A stretch of DNA of 18,644 nucleotides from contig USMK01000029.1 of the NCBI GenBank assembly GCA_900555835.1, positions 1-18,644 on the forward strand. Reading direction: 5' to 3'. This DNA comes from an uncultured Clostridium sp. (lineage in GTDB: Bacteria > Bacillota > Clostridia > TANB77 > CAG-508). The position numbers were made by a program, and so were the translations under genes. The notes under the pieces were generated by a model. The model was not told where the DNA came from and ran no database searches. It saw only the letters and a list, made by a program, of their open reading frames with translations. Position 1 is the first letter of the stretch; every line of letters begins with the position of its first letter. This document shows, one piece after another, positions 8,928 through 16,230 of this stretch.

Positions 8928-8956
8928 ATTATATACTATATTTTAAAATTTGTCAA
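8928..8956 (-). promoter_or_regulatory. Perfect consensus sigma-A promoter for nlpC/P60-comEC
   Basis: On the minus strand TTGACA (8956-8951), a 17-base spacer and TATAAT (8933-8928). It probably drives the NlpC/P60 gene, comEC and the BofC-like gene, since no strong terminator lies between them before 4349. Confidence 0.9.
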
Positions 8957-8984
8957 TTTTGGAAAATTATACCAATCCCCCCCC

Positions 8985-9020
8985 AAAAAAGAAAAACTAG
9001 CGAGAAAATACTCGCTAGTT
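8985..9020 (-). terminator. Intrinsic terminator of the 9043-9573 gene
   Basis: AACTAGCGAG (8995-9004) and CTCGCTAGTT (9011-9020) form a perfect 10-bp stem with a 6-base loop. On the minus strand the 3' side is T-rich (8994-8985). An 8-base C tract (8977-8984) lies just beyond it, odd in this AT-rich sequence. Confidence 0.88.
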
Positions 9021-9042
9021 CTAAGGATTTTACTTGTTGGTC

Positions 9043-9573
9043 TTATTCTGAAATTTTGATTTTGCCTTTTTCTACTTCCTTCCTTTTTACTGGATCTGCT
9101 ACTTGGGTATTTTCGCTGATTATCCATACAGTTGGTGTTGTTCTGCCATCTATTTCTACATTTGTGGTGTAGTAGGCATTTACTTTCACATCCAATTGAG
9201 GATTTGGCTTGACATATGTGCCAATGGCACGATTGTTTCTGCGAGTTTGTACCCATTCGTTGTGTTCTTTCACTCTGGGTTCTACTTGCTTTGCAATGTC
9301 GTTAGCATTAAATGCCATACCGGTATTGGTTCTGATATAGAGATTAATATATGCCTCACCATTCTCGGTGGTTTTCCATTCTTGATAAAAAGCCTTGTCA
9401 AGGCATTTATTAAGTCCTACTATATTATCCTCATAGCCAAAAGTATACACAAATGCTAAAAAGCACATTGGAATACTTATAGCCAGCAGCCACTTACCAT
9501 CTAGCAGATTTTTAAAGAAATTGCAACTCCGAAGGAGCGTGTTGTAATAAATTTTTTTCAGAATATACATCAT
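9043..9573 (-). CDS. Unrecognised protein with one membrane segment
   Basis: I do not recognise this family. The 176-residue product has a basic, aromatic N-terminal stretch and one hydrophobic segment (about residues 30-50, WLLAISIPMCFLAFVY). A polar ectodomain of about 125 residues follows, rich in Asn and Thr. ATG 9573 is set by GGAGG (9586-9582) at 8 bases. It has its own promoter (9646-9618) and terminator, so it is a single-gene unit. Codon use differs from the surroundings: CGC, CGT and CGG arginine codons and more C/G-ending codons. One codon is CGG followed by A (9531-9529); reading this as a +1 shift would hit a stop within about 10 codons, so here CGG must be sense if the protein is made. 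It is probably acquired together with the next gene. Function unknown. Confidence 0.68.
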   Translation of the reverse strand: MMYILKKIYYNTLLRSCNFFKNLLDGKWLLAISIPMCFLAFVYTFGYEDNIVGLNKCLDKAFYQEWKTTENGEAYINLYIRTNTGMAFNANDIAKQVEPRVKEHNEWVQTRRNNRAIGTYVKPNPQLDVKVNAYYTTNVEIDGRTTPTVWIISENTQVADPVKRKEVEKGKIKISE

Positions 9574-9617
9574 TGTGCATTCCTCCCTTTTATAATACAA
9601 TTTAGCACTATATTTAA

Positions 9618-9646
9618 ATTGTAACAAATTTCTAGCTAAAAGTCAA
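9618..9646 (-). promoter_or_regulatory. Sigma-A promoter for the 9043-9573 gene
   Basis: On the minus strand TTGACT (9646-9641), a 17-base spacer and TACAAT (9623-9618), followed by the strong ribosome binding site of the gene. The box is nearly identical to that of the neighbouring orphan gene at 10224-10252. Confidence 0.85.
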
Positions 9647-9713
9647 TTTTATGTAACCTGTTTTTCTTTCAAATTCCAAAATCTCTTAAAATTATATATT
9701 AGTGTTAATCGTT

Positions 9714-9746
9714 AAAAGAAAAGAGCCTCGAATTCGAAGCTCTTTT
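9714..9746 (-). terminator. Intrinsic terminator of the 9755-10183 gene
   Basis: AAAAGAGC (9719-9726) pairs with GCTCTTTT (9739-9746). The palindromic TCGAATTCGA inside may extend the stem past one mismatch. T-rich sequence follows on the minus strand. It starts 9 bases after the stop codon of the orphan membrane-protein gene. Confidence 0.78.
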
Positions 9747-9754
9747 AGGAATTT

Positions 9755-10183
9755 TTACTTGTTTTTCTTTCGATTACGATATAAGATGTACATCAATACC
9801 AAATGTGCACAACTGTCAAATACTTGCCAGTTGTGAAACAGCATTGCATAGATGTAACCACATGCAGTTAGCCATGCCCAAATTGGTTGGTTTTTTAAGC
9901 CAAACAGAGAGCAAATGCATGCAAATGGGTATGTTACCATTTTTAATATGCCATCGAGTTCATAGAACTCTCCGTTGGACCGTACCATCAATTTTTTTTC
10001 GTGGAACTCGAACGAAAACTCAGTTACGAATACCAAAACTAAGTTATTGATAATACCTTCAATCAAGCCTAAATGCTTGATTGAAAAAATCCAGCTAAAC
10101 AGCCACAAACCAATTGCAAAAGTAATTGCAATACTTACTCTGTTGCCTACATCGTAACGCCGCTCATCAACGTAATACTTCAT
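9755..10183 (-). CDS. Unrecognised multi-pass membrane protein
   Basis: I do not recognise this family. The 142-residue product is mostly hydrophobic, with about four membrane segments (roughly residues 16-34, 42-60, 84-100 and 105-122, perhaps a fifth near 128-138). It has a charged N terminus (DERRYD) and a basic tail (RNRKKNK). ATG 10183 follows AGGAGG at 8 bases; a TTG two codons earlier is less likely. It has its own promoter (10252-10224) and terminator and sits immediately downstream of smc in the same direction. Two zero-frame CGG codons (10162-10160, before CGT; 9982-9980, before TCC) contrast with the native genes, which have none outside the frameshift sites. Together with the next gene it looks like an inserted block. 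Function unknown. Confidence 0.66.
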   Translation of the reverse strand: MKYYVDERRYDVGNRVSIAITFAIGLWLFSWIFSIKHLGLIEGIINNLVLVFVTEFSFEFHEKKLMVRSNGEFYELDGILKMVTYPFACICSLFGLKNQPIWAWLTACGYIYAMLFHNWQVFDSCAHLVLMYILYRNRKKNK

Positions 10184-10223
10184 TGTCAATTCCTCCTAAT
10201 ATTAAATATCCTAAGATACTTAT

Positions 10224-10252
10224 ATTGTAGCACATTTTTTACTTCTTGTCCA
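10224..10252 (-). promoter_or_regulatory. Sigma-A promoter for the 9755-10183 gene
   Basis: On the minus strand TGGACA (10252-10247), a 17-base spacer and TACAAT (10229-10224). It lies only 14 bases past the smc stop codon, and I see no terminator between, so smc read-through could also reach this gene. Confidence 0.82.
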
Positions 10253-10265
10253 TTTATGTAAATTA

Positions 10266-13200
10266 CTATTTTAACTTCATTGATAGTAATTTTGATATTC
10301 CGTTTTCCTCCATTGTTATTCCATATACCGTATCTGCCGCTTCCATTGTTCCTTTTCTATGGGTTATTACTAGGAATTGGATTTCATTCGTGAATTTTTT
10401 TAGGTATTCAGCAAACCTGTTTACATTTACGTCGTCTAGTGCAGCTTCTATTTCGTCTAACACGCAGAATGGAGCTGGGTTTATTTTTAGTATTGCAAAT
10501 AATAATGCTATTGCAGTTAAGGCTTTTTCGCCTCCTGATAAAAGCATCATATTTTGCAATTTCTTTCCTGGTGGTTGTGCCTCTATGTCTATTCCACATT
10601 CTAGCACATTGTTTTCGTCAGCAAGTTTTAAGTTTGCTTTTCCGCCTCCGAATAATTCTGCAAATATTACTCCAAAATTTTTGTTAATAATTTTGAATTG
10701 TTCTTGGAATTGTTTTTTCATTACATCTGTCATATCTGAAATAATTTTTTTAAGTTTGTCGCTAGACTCTTCTAAGTCTACTTTTTGTTCTGTCATAAAA
10801 TCGTATCTTTCCTTGGTTTGTTTGTATTCTTCTATTGAATCCACATTTATGCTTCCAAGGTTTTTTATTTGATTTCTTAATTCGTTTACCCTTTTTTGTA
10901 CAACTACCACATTTTCAGGTTTTGCATAATTTTCTGCATTGTTTGGTGTTATTTCGTATTCTTCCCACATTTTGTTTACAACTTGTTCTAGCTCAACTTC
11001 TAATTTTGATTTTTTTATTTCTATTTTGTTTATTTGCTCTTTTAAATCGTCTATCAGTTTTAATTTTGAATTAATTTCGTATTCTAATTTTTCTAATAAT
11101 TTATTTTTTTCTATTCTCGTATTTTTTAAGTTTTCAGTTTCAGCTTGACTTGTTGTTACTTCTTGTTTTGCTTTTTCAATTTCTTGTTCCATTTCTGTAA
11201 TTTTTTGCTTATTTTTGTTGTTTTCTTTTTCCAAATCTTCACATATTTTTTGCTTATTTTCTATTGAAGTATTTGAATTTTCAATATCTAAATTAACTCT
11301 TTCAACTAATTCATCTATTGATGCTTCGCTTTCACTAAATGAAGATACAGATATTTTTAAGTTTGTTATATCAAAATTCAAGTCATCTATGTATTTTTGA
11401 CTTTCCTTGTGTTGGTTTGTAAATACTTCTATTACAGAATTTAAATCTATTATTTCTGCTTCTATTTCTTTTATTTTTTCTTCGTCTTTTGCTTTATTTT
11501 CAGCATTTTGCTGTTTTTCTTGTTTTATGTTTTCTATTTCTTCTTTTACTTTTGCAAGCTTATTTTCTAATTTTGTAACATTTATTTCAATTTGAGTTAA
11601 TTTTTGTTTTTCAGTAGCATACACAATTTCGGCTTGTTGTTTTGTTTTTTCTAATTCCTCTGATTTTGATAAGATGTCTTCTATGCTTGATAGATAATCT
11701 GTTTTTTCTTTTTTTATTTTGTTTACTTTTTCTTTTATTTCAGAAATTGCTTGTTCTAGTTCTTCTATTTCCTTTTTCCTGCCAAGTATGTTTACAGTTT
11801 TTGTCATTACAGAACCACCAGTTATTGCTCCTGATGGATTTATTAAATCTCCTTTTAGTGTTACTATTCTAAAAGAGTATGAATTTTGTTTAGCCAAAGC
11901 AATTGCAGAATCCATATCTTCTACAATTACAGTTCTTCCTAGCAAATTTAAAATAATTTGATCATAATCTTTATCATTTTTTACTAAATCTGAGGCAATT
12001 CCTATAACTCCGTTAATATTTTTCGAATTGATTTTTTCTATTTTCTTACCTTTTACAGAAGTTATTGGTAAAAATGATGCCCTTCCTAAATTGTTTTTTC
12101 TTAAATATTCTACCAATTTTTTTGCTGTATTTTCGTCGTCTGTTACAATATTTTGCATAGTTTGACCAAGTGTCATTTCTATTGCTACTTGGTATTCTTT
12201 GGGTACAGATATAAGGTTTGCTAAAACATCTCTCATTCCGTGTTTTTAAGTTACTATCTTTTTCACAAGCATTTAAAATTGCTTTTATACTTTTGTTATA
12301 TCCTTCTTTTTCTCTTTCTGTTTCTATCAAAAATTTTAATCTAGATTCCTTTATTCTGCAATCCATTTCTAGCTTATTTACTAAATTGTCGTATTCTTTT
12401 ACCTTGTTTTCTGTTTCTTTTTTCTTTTGGCTAAACTCTTCTAACTCGCTATTTATTTTATTTCTATTTGCTTCTATTTCTCTAAAAGTTTTAGCAATTT
12501 CTTCTTTTGTTAGTCTTTCTGAATCCAATTCAGATATTGCTACTCTTTGCTCTTCTTGCAATGCTTTTTCTCTTTTTTCTAAGTTTTCGTTGTTTATGTT
12601 GTAAGTATTTATTTTTGAATTAAGTTCATATTTTTCGTCTATATTTTCACTTAACTTTTTCTTTTTGCCTTCCATTTCAAGTTCTTTTTCAGATAACTTT
12701 CCTGTTAGTTTTTCAAGTTCGGCAGTCTTTTCTTCAAGTTCTTTTTGGAATTTTTCTTTATCAGCAAATAAATTATTCTTTTTGCTTAATTTTTGCTTTT
12801 TTTCGTCTTCTAATAAACTAATTTTTTCTTTCAATTCCTCAATTTCGGTTTTATATCTTTCAATATTTTCTAAATTGCTTTCTGTTTTTTGTTTTGTTAC
12901 ATTTATTTCCGAATTGATTTTCTCTATTTTATTTGATGTTTCAAACCCAATATTCTGCATTTTCTCGATTTCTTGGATTATGTTTTCCAGCTCTATTTTT
13001 ATGGCTTCTTTTTGCTCCTTTTGACTATTTAGCTTACTGTCTTCTGAATTATTTTGTTCTTCTAAAATCTTCACATCTTCCAAAATCTCAGCAATTTTCT
13101 TTTTGTATTCTTCTATATTATGCAAAAATAATCCTATTTCAATTCCTTTTAGTTCTTCTCTTAAATCCAAGAATCTTTTTGCTTTCTCAGACTGTGTTTT

Positions 13201-13815
13201 TAGTGGTCCTATTTTATTTTCAATTTCAGCTAAAATATCTATTATTCTTAACAAATTAAGCTTAGTTTGTTCAAGTTTTTTCTCAGACTCTGCCTTTCTT
13301 ACTCTGTATTTTACAATTCCAGCAGCCTCCTCAAAAATATGCCTACGTTCTTCTGATTTATTGCTCAAAATTTCGTCAATTTTACCCTGTCCAATAATTG
13401 AATATCCATCTTTTCCAATACCAGTATCCATAAAAAGCTCTTGTACATCTTTTAACCTACAAGGAGCCTTGTTTATAAAATAGCCAGAATCTCCACTTCT
13501 GTATATTCTCCTTGTAACAGTAACCTCGTTATATTCAATTGGTAATTTATTATCACTATTATCAATAACGATAGAAGCCTCTGCAAATCCCAAAGACTTT
13601 CTATTTTGAGTACCAGCAAAGATTATATCCTCTGACTTTGCCCCTCTTAAAGACTTCATACTTTGCTCTCCAAGTACCCATCTTATACTATCCGAAATAT
13701 TACTCTTGCCAGAGCCATTAGGTCCTATAACAACAGTAATCCCTGGCATAAATTCCAATATAGTTTTATCTGCAAAAGATTTAAATCCATGCAACTCCAA
13801 TCTCTTTAAATACAA
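10266..13815 (-). CDS. smc: Chromosome segregation ATPase SMC, one +1 frame change
   Basis: SMC is the ATPase that, with ScpA and ScpB, loops and resolves sister chromosomes. The N-terminal head has Walker A GPNGSGKS (31-38). A long coiled coil follows, then the hinge (about 520-650), a second coiled coil, and the C-terminal head with signature LLSGGEKAL (from 1091) and Walker B with D1120-E1121. The frame shifts by +1 after T525 (extra C at 12240), just at the hinge entrance. Joined, the product is 1182 residues, almost the same as B. subtilis SMC (1186). Without the shift, translation gives 589 residues lacking hinge and C-terminal head, so no functional SMC. I chose TTG 13815 (then YLKRLELHGFKSFADK), the conserved SMC start, with AAGG about 12 bases upstream and a promoter at 13874-13846. 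Usual neighbours rnc and ftsY are absent here; a possibly foreign pair lies directly downstream. Confidence 0.93.
12237..12243 (-). other. Putative +1 frameshift site, smc hinge (ACA C GGA)
   Basis: Zero frame AAA ACA CGG AAT leaves the family and terminates at 12046. Skipping the C at 12240 gives AAA ACA GGA ATG AGA GAT, restoring KTGMRDVLANLISVP, the usual opening of the SMC hinge. No internal Shine-Dalgarno or stop codon sits at the shift, unlike prfB. Confidence 0.87.
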
Positions 13816-13845
13816 TATTCTCACCCTTAATGTAAATTTAACTAA

Positions 13846-13874
13846 ATCATATATTAAAACTGTCAAAATATCAA
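13846..13874 (-). promoter_or_regulatory. Sigma-A promoter for smc
   Basis: On the minus strand TTGATA (13874-13869), a 17-base spacer and TATGAT (13851-13846), about 30 bases before the TTG start of smc. It faces away from the HD-GYP promoter at 13907. Confidence 0.75.
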
Positions 13875-13906
13875 GTATTTGCGGGAAAAATTATAACAAA
13901 TCCATC

Positions 13907-13935
13907 TTGACATACCATATTAATCGTTATAAAAT
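13907..13935 (+). promoter_or_regulatory. Sigma-A promoter for the HD-GYP gene
   Basis: TTGACA (13907-13912), a 17-base spacer and TAAAAT (13930-13935), followed by GGAG (13953-13956), 7 bases from ATG 13964. The short divergent region with smc shows no clear operator. Confidence 0.85.
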
Positions 13936-13963
13936 ATAGCAAATAGAAAAATGGAGAGTGCAT

Positions 13964-14905
13964 ATGAAACAGGAATTTGATTTTTATGATAAGACAAGTT
14001 TAAAGTCATATAATTTGAATGAGAGCATGAGATATCAATTAAATAGATTATCTAGCTTGGATGTTTTTACATTAAAACATAGCGAAAATGTTGCAAGTAT
14101 TACGTGTAAAATGTGCCAAAAATTGAAACTTAATAAAACATTTACTGTATATTGCACAATGTGTGCTTATTTGCATGATATTGGTAAAATGTTTATTCCT
14201 CCTGAAATATTGCAAAAAAATGGCAAATTAACAGACGAGGAATATGAAATTATGAAAACCCATACTACAATAGGCTATCAAATGTGTATGGAAGACCATA
14301 AATTGCGCCCTTATGCAAATGGTCCATTGTATCATCACGAAAGTTTAGATGGTTCTGGTTATCCAAATGGAGTAGTAAAAGAAGACTTGCCTTTTGAAGC
14401 TCAAATAATAAGAGTTGCAGACGAATTTGATGCAATAGTAAGCAAACGTCAATATAAATCTCATGTTAATGTATCTGAAACATTGAAAATAATTGCAGAT
14501 AAAACAATTCCTGCTTATAAAACAGGTAGAACTAATGCAAAAAATCCTAAATATAGCCAAATAAATCCACAAGTTGTTCACGTTTTGCTTGAAGTTGTAG
14601 AAGAAGAAACAAATTATGAAATTCACTGTGTGGAAAATTATGTAAAACATATATTAGACCAAATAAAAAGATTAGAACAACTTTCTGAATATGTTATAGA
14701 ATACGAAAGTACCACCAAGCCTCGTGACAAGCATGATTATATGGAACTAATTAAATATAATCTGCAACCTGGCGAAACATTGGACAATTATAAACAAGTT
14801 TTAGCAGATTACAATAAAGCATATGGAATAAGAAAAACTCATATTGATAAATTAATACAAGAAATCCAAAAAATAAGAGAAATAGAGGTCGACAATTGGA
14901 TATAA
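13964..14905 (+). CDS. HD-GYP domain phosphohydrolase (putative c-di-GMP phosphodiesterase)
   Basis: A 313-residue soluble protein with a standalone HD-GYP domain and no REC, PAS or membrane sensor. The metal-binding motifs are complete: H39 in the first helix, H71-D72 in YLHDIGK, H100 in KTHTTIG, and H124-H125-E126 leading to DGSGYP (129-134). RVADEFDAI follows. HD-GYP enzymes hydrolyse cyclic di-GMP to pGpG or GMP; some act on other cyclic dinucleotides. The last ~110 residues (from about 200) form a helical, charged extension not typical of the core domain and of unknown role. ATG 13964 is preferred over an upstream GTG (13958) because GGAG lies 7 bases before it. It is divergent from smc and ends in a terminator shared with rsmA. 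Catalytic residues are visible; the substrate is inferred. Confidence 0.87.
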   Translation: MKQEFDFYDKTSLKSYNLNESMRYQLNRLSSLDVFTLKHSENVASITCKMCQKLKLNKTFTVYCTMCAYLHDIGKMFIPPEILQKNGKLTDEEYEIMKTHTTIGYQMCMEDHKLRPYANGPLYHHESLDGSGYPNGVVKEDLPFEAQIIRVADEFDAIVSKRQYKSHVNVSETLKIIADKTIPAYKTGRTNAKNPKYSQINPQVVHVLLEVVEEETNYEIHCVENYVKHILDQIKRLEQLSEYVIEYESTTKPRDKHDYMELIKYNLQPGETLDNYKQVLADYNKAYGIRKTHIDKLIQEIQKIREIEVDNWI

Positions 14906-14907
14906 AT

Positions 14908-14938
14908 AAAAAAGTGCCATTATGACACTTTTTTATTT
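14908..14938. terminator. Bidirectional terminator between HD-GYP gene and rsmA
   Basis: AAAAAAGTG and CACTTTTTT, with one internal C/A mismatch, enclose a short CAT-ATG inner pairing, leaving A and T runs on the two sides. It converges on two genes and overlaps the last codons and TAA (14922-14920) of rsmA. Confidence 0.8.
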
Positions 14939-15789
14939 ATATAATTTGTAATTTCTGCAAATTGCTCTAAGGTTAGCTTCTCTCCTCTTATTTTTTTGTC
15001 TATATTTAGTTCTTGTAGCATTTCTTCTATTTCTTGTTTGTTATTAAAAAAATTTCCATTTGACAATGCATTTATCAAAGTTTTTCGTCTTTGCATAAAC
15101 GCTAATTTTATAATTTTGAACATTTTTTTTTCATTCCCCACATCAACTGGCGGATTTTTTCTTATATTTAGCTTAATAACCTGTGAATCCACCTCTGGTG
15201 CTGGGATAAAATCTTCATGACTTACATCTGCTATTTTTTCTGGTTCAGAATAATAATGTATACCATAAGTAATTGCACCAGACAAGTTATCTCCCGGATT
15301 TGCTAAAAGTCTTTGTGCAACTTCTTTTTGGATCATTATAGTAATACTCTCTATATCAAGCCTTTCTTCTAACAATTTCATAATTATTGGAGTAGTTATA
15401 TAATATGGCAAATTAGCAACTACTTTTACATTTTTTAAATTCGTACTTTCTTTTTCATTTTTAATAAGCTCTTTCAAATCAATTTTTAATATATCTTGAT
15501 TAATAATCTCAATATTTGTATACAAAGCAAATCTATCTGTAATAATATTTACCATTCTAGTATCTAACTCAACGCAAATAACTTTTCCCGCACATTCCAA
15601 TAGCTCCTTAGTCAAAGTTCCAAGACCAGGCCCAATTTCAATAACAATATCTTCCTTTGAAATATTCGCAGACCCAACAATAGCCTCCACGGCTTCCTCA
15701 CTTATCAAAAAATTCTGTCCCAAGCTCTTATTAGCAGTAATATGATACTTATTCATTATAAACTTAGTTTCCTGATATATACTAGGCAT
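14920..15789 (-). CDS. rsmA: 16S rRNA dimethyladenosine transferase RsmA (KsgA)
   Basis: A 289-residue S-adenosylmethionine-dependent enzyme that dimethylates A1518 and A1519 in helix 45 of 16S rRNA, a late 30S assembly step. Visible motifs are KSLGQNFL (21-28), the SAM-binding EIGPGLGT (51-58), acidic ribose-binding E74 in VELD, catalytic NLPYY (126-130), the FIPAPEVDS motif (194-202) and QRRKTL (233-238). Length is normal. ATG 15789 follows AAAGGAG at 8 bases, with an extended -10 promoter upstream. It is transcribed alone and converges on the HD-GYP gene. The usual Clostridial neighbours (rnmV, veg, yabG) are absent from this window. The assignment is clear. Confidence 0.96.
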   Translation of the reverse strand: MPSIYQETKFIMNKYHITANKSLGQNFLISEEAVEAIVGSANISKEDIVIEIGPGLGTLTKELLECAGKVICVELDTRMVNIITDRFALYTNIEIINQDILKIDLKELIKNEKESTNLKNVKVVANLPYYITTPIIMKLLEERLDIESITIMIQKEVAQRLLANPGDNLSGAITYGIHYYSEPEKIADVSHEDFIPAPEVDSQVIKLNIRKNPPVDVGNEKKMFKIIKLAFMQRRKTLINALSNGNFFNNKQEIEEMLQELNIDKKIRGEKLTLEQFAEITNYINKKVS

Positions 15790-15810
15790 AAAACTCGCTC
15801 CTTTTAAAGC

Positions 15811-15839
15811 ATTATATCACATTTACCAATTCTTCACAA
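15811..15839 (-). promoter_or_regulatory. Extended -10 promoter for rsmA
   Basis: On the minus strand TTGTGA (15839-15834), a 17-base spacer and TGATATAAT with TATAAT at 15816-15811. The extended TGn element compensates for a weak -35. The same GTGATATAAT block recurs at 16135-16126 before the small ORF. Confidence 0.75.
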
Positions 15840-15849
15840 CAATTTTACA

Positions 15850-15957
15850 CTATTCACAATCTTTTCTTATATCTTCTAACAAATCATTTACATCAATTTT
15901 TAAGATATACGCTAATGCAAACAATTCATAATCTTTAACAGTTCTTTTATTTTTCTT
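15850..15957 (-). pseudogene. 3' remnant of an XRE-family regulator
   Basis: An open stretch of 35 codons ending in TAG (15852-15850) encodes RTVKDYELFALAYILKID and then VNDLLEDI. This is the usual last part of Cro/C1-type helix-turn-helix domains (R-x-V-x-D-x-E-L then ALxxxLxxxxxxLL). A stop lies directly before it in frame, with no start codon or ribosome binding site and no upstream helix-turn-helix in any frame I can see. I infer a deletion or decay remnant. Confidence is limited because only about 30 residues support the family call. Confidence 0.45.
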
Positions 15958-16105
15958 TTAAATATCTTTTCAATAAAAATATTAAGAAATATGGAAATGT
16001 ATAAAATTTTCCATTAAATCCAATATTTTTGTATCCTAACTTTATTCCGTATTTAATATCTTTATATTGATTACTATCAATCAATTTTTTTCTTAAAAGC
16101 TCCAC
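15947..16105 (-). CDS. Small hypothetical ORF, 52 codons
   Basis: GTG 16105 to TAA 15949-15947 encodes 52 residues: a basic N-terminal part with a YKDIKYGIKLGYKNIGF stretch, then a hydrophobic, basic end. An extended -10 element (TGATATAAT, 16134-16126) lies 20 bases upstream, giving a short leader, but the ribosome binding site is poor. Its 3' end overlaps the first bases of the XRE remnant in another frame. It may be a fragment of a degraded gene rather than a real one. I do not recognise it. Confidence 0.3.
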   Translation of the reverse strand: MELLRKKLIDSNQYKDIKYGIKLGYKNIGFNGKFYTFPYFLIFLLKRYLKEK

Positions 16106-16183
16106 AAAATCACTTCTTTATTTATATTATATCACAAAATTCCAGCTGTTTTAGGGGTGGTTTTTCACAAAATTCCAAAATAA

Positions 16184-16218
16184 ACAAAAATAGAGCTAAA
16201 AAATCGCTCTATTTTTGT
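16184..16218 (-). terminator. Intrinsic terminator of the RCC1-repeat gene
   Basis: ACAAAAATAGAGC (16184-16196) pairs perfectly with GCTCTATTTTTGT (16206-16218), a 13-bp stem with a 9-base loop. It lies 12 bases past the TGA stop of the RCC1-repeat gene on the minus strand. Confidence 0.87.
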
Positions 16219-16230
16219 TCTGCATCTTAA

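Noticed and set aside
8977..8984. Eight-base C tract as a phase-variation switch
   Set aside because: It lies outside any gene or promoter core, just past a terminator, so a length change would alter no reading frame.
9529..9531. CGG-A in the 9043-9573 gene as a fifth frameshift site
   Set aside because: The +1 frame reaches a stop within about 10 codons while the zero frame runs on for over 150, so the zero frame must be the coding one.
12237..12243. prfB-like programmed +1 frameshift
   Set aside because: No stop codon in the A site and no Shine-Dalgarno-like element placed just upstream at any of the four sites.
4997..13815. Frame breaks in comEC and smc as ordinary pseudogenes
   Set aside because: All four breaks are the same +1 event at C-GGA, the remaining sequence is fully open and motif-complete, and smc is a core gene. 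Decay would leave varied lesions.
4997..13815. Frame breaks as sequencing or assembly errors
   Set aside because: Three sites are not in homopolymers, other long genes here are intact, and an error process hitting CGGA four times is hard to explain. It is not fully excluded: a motif-linked basecalling artefact would look like this, and only raw reads can settle it.
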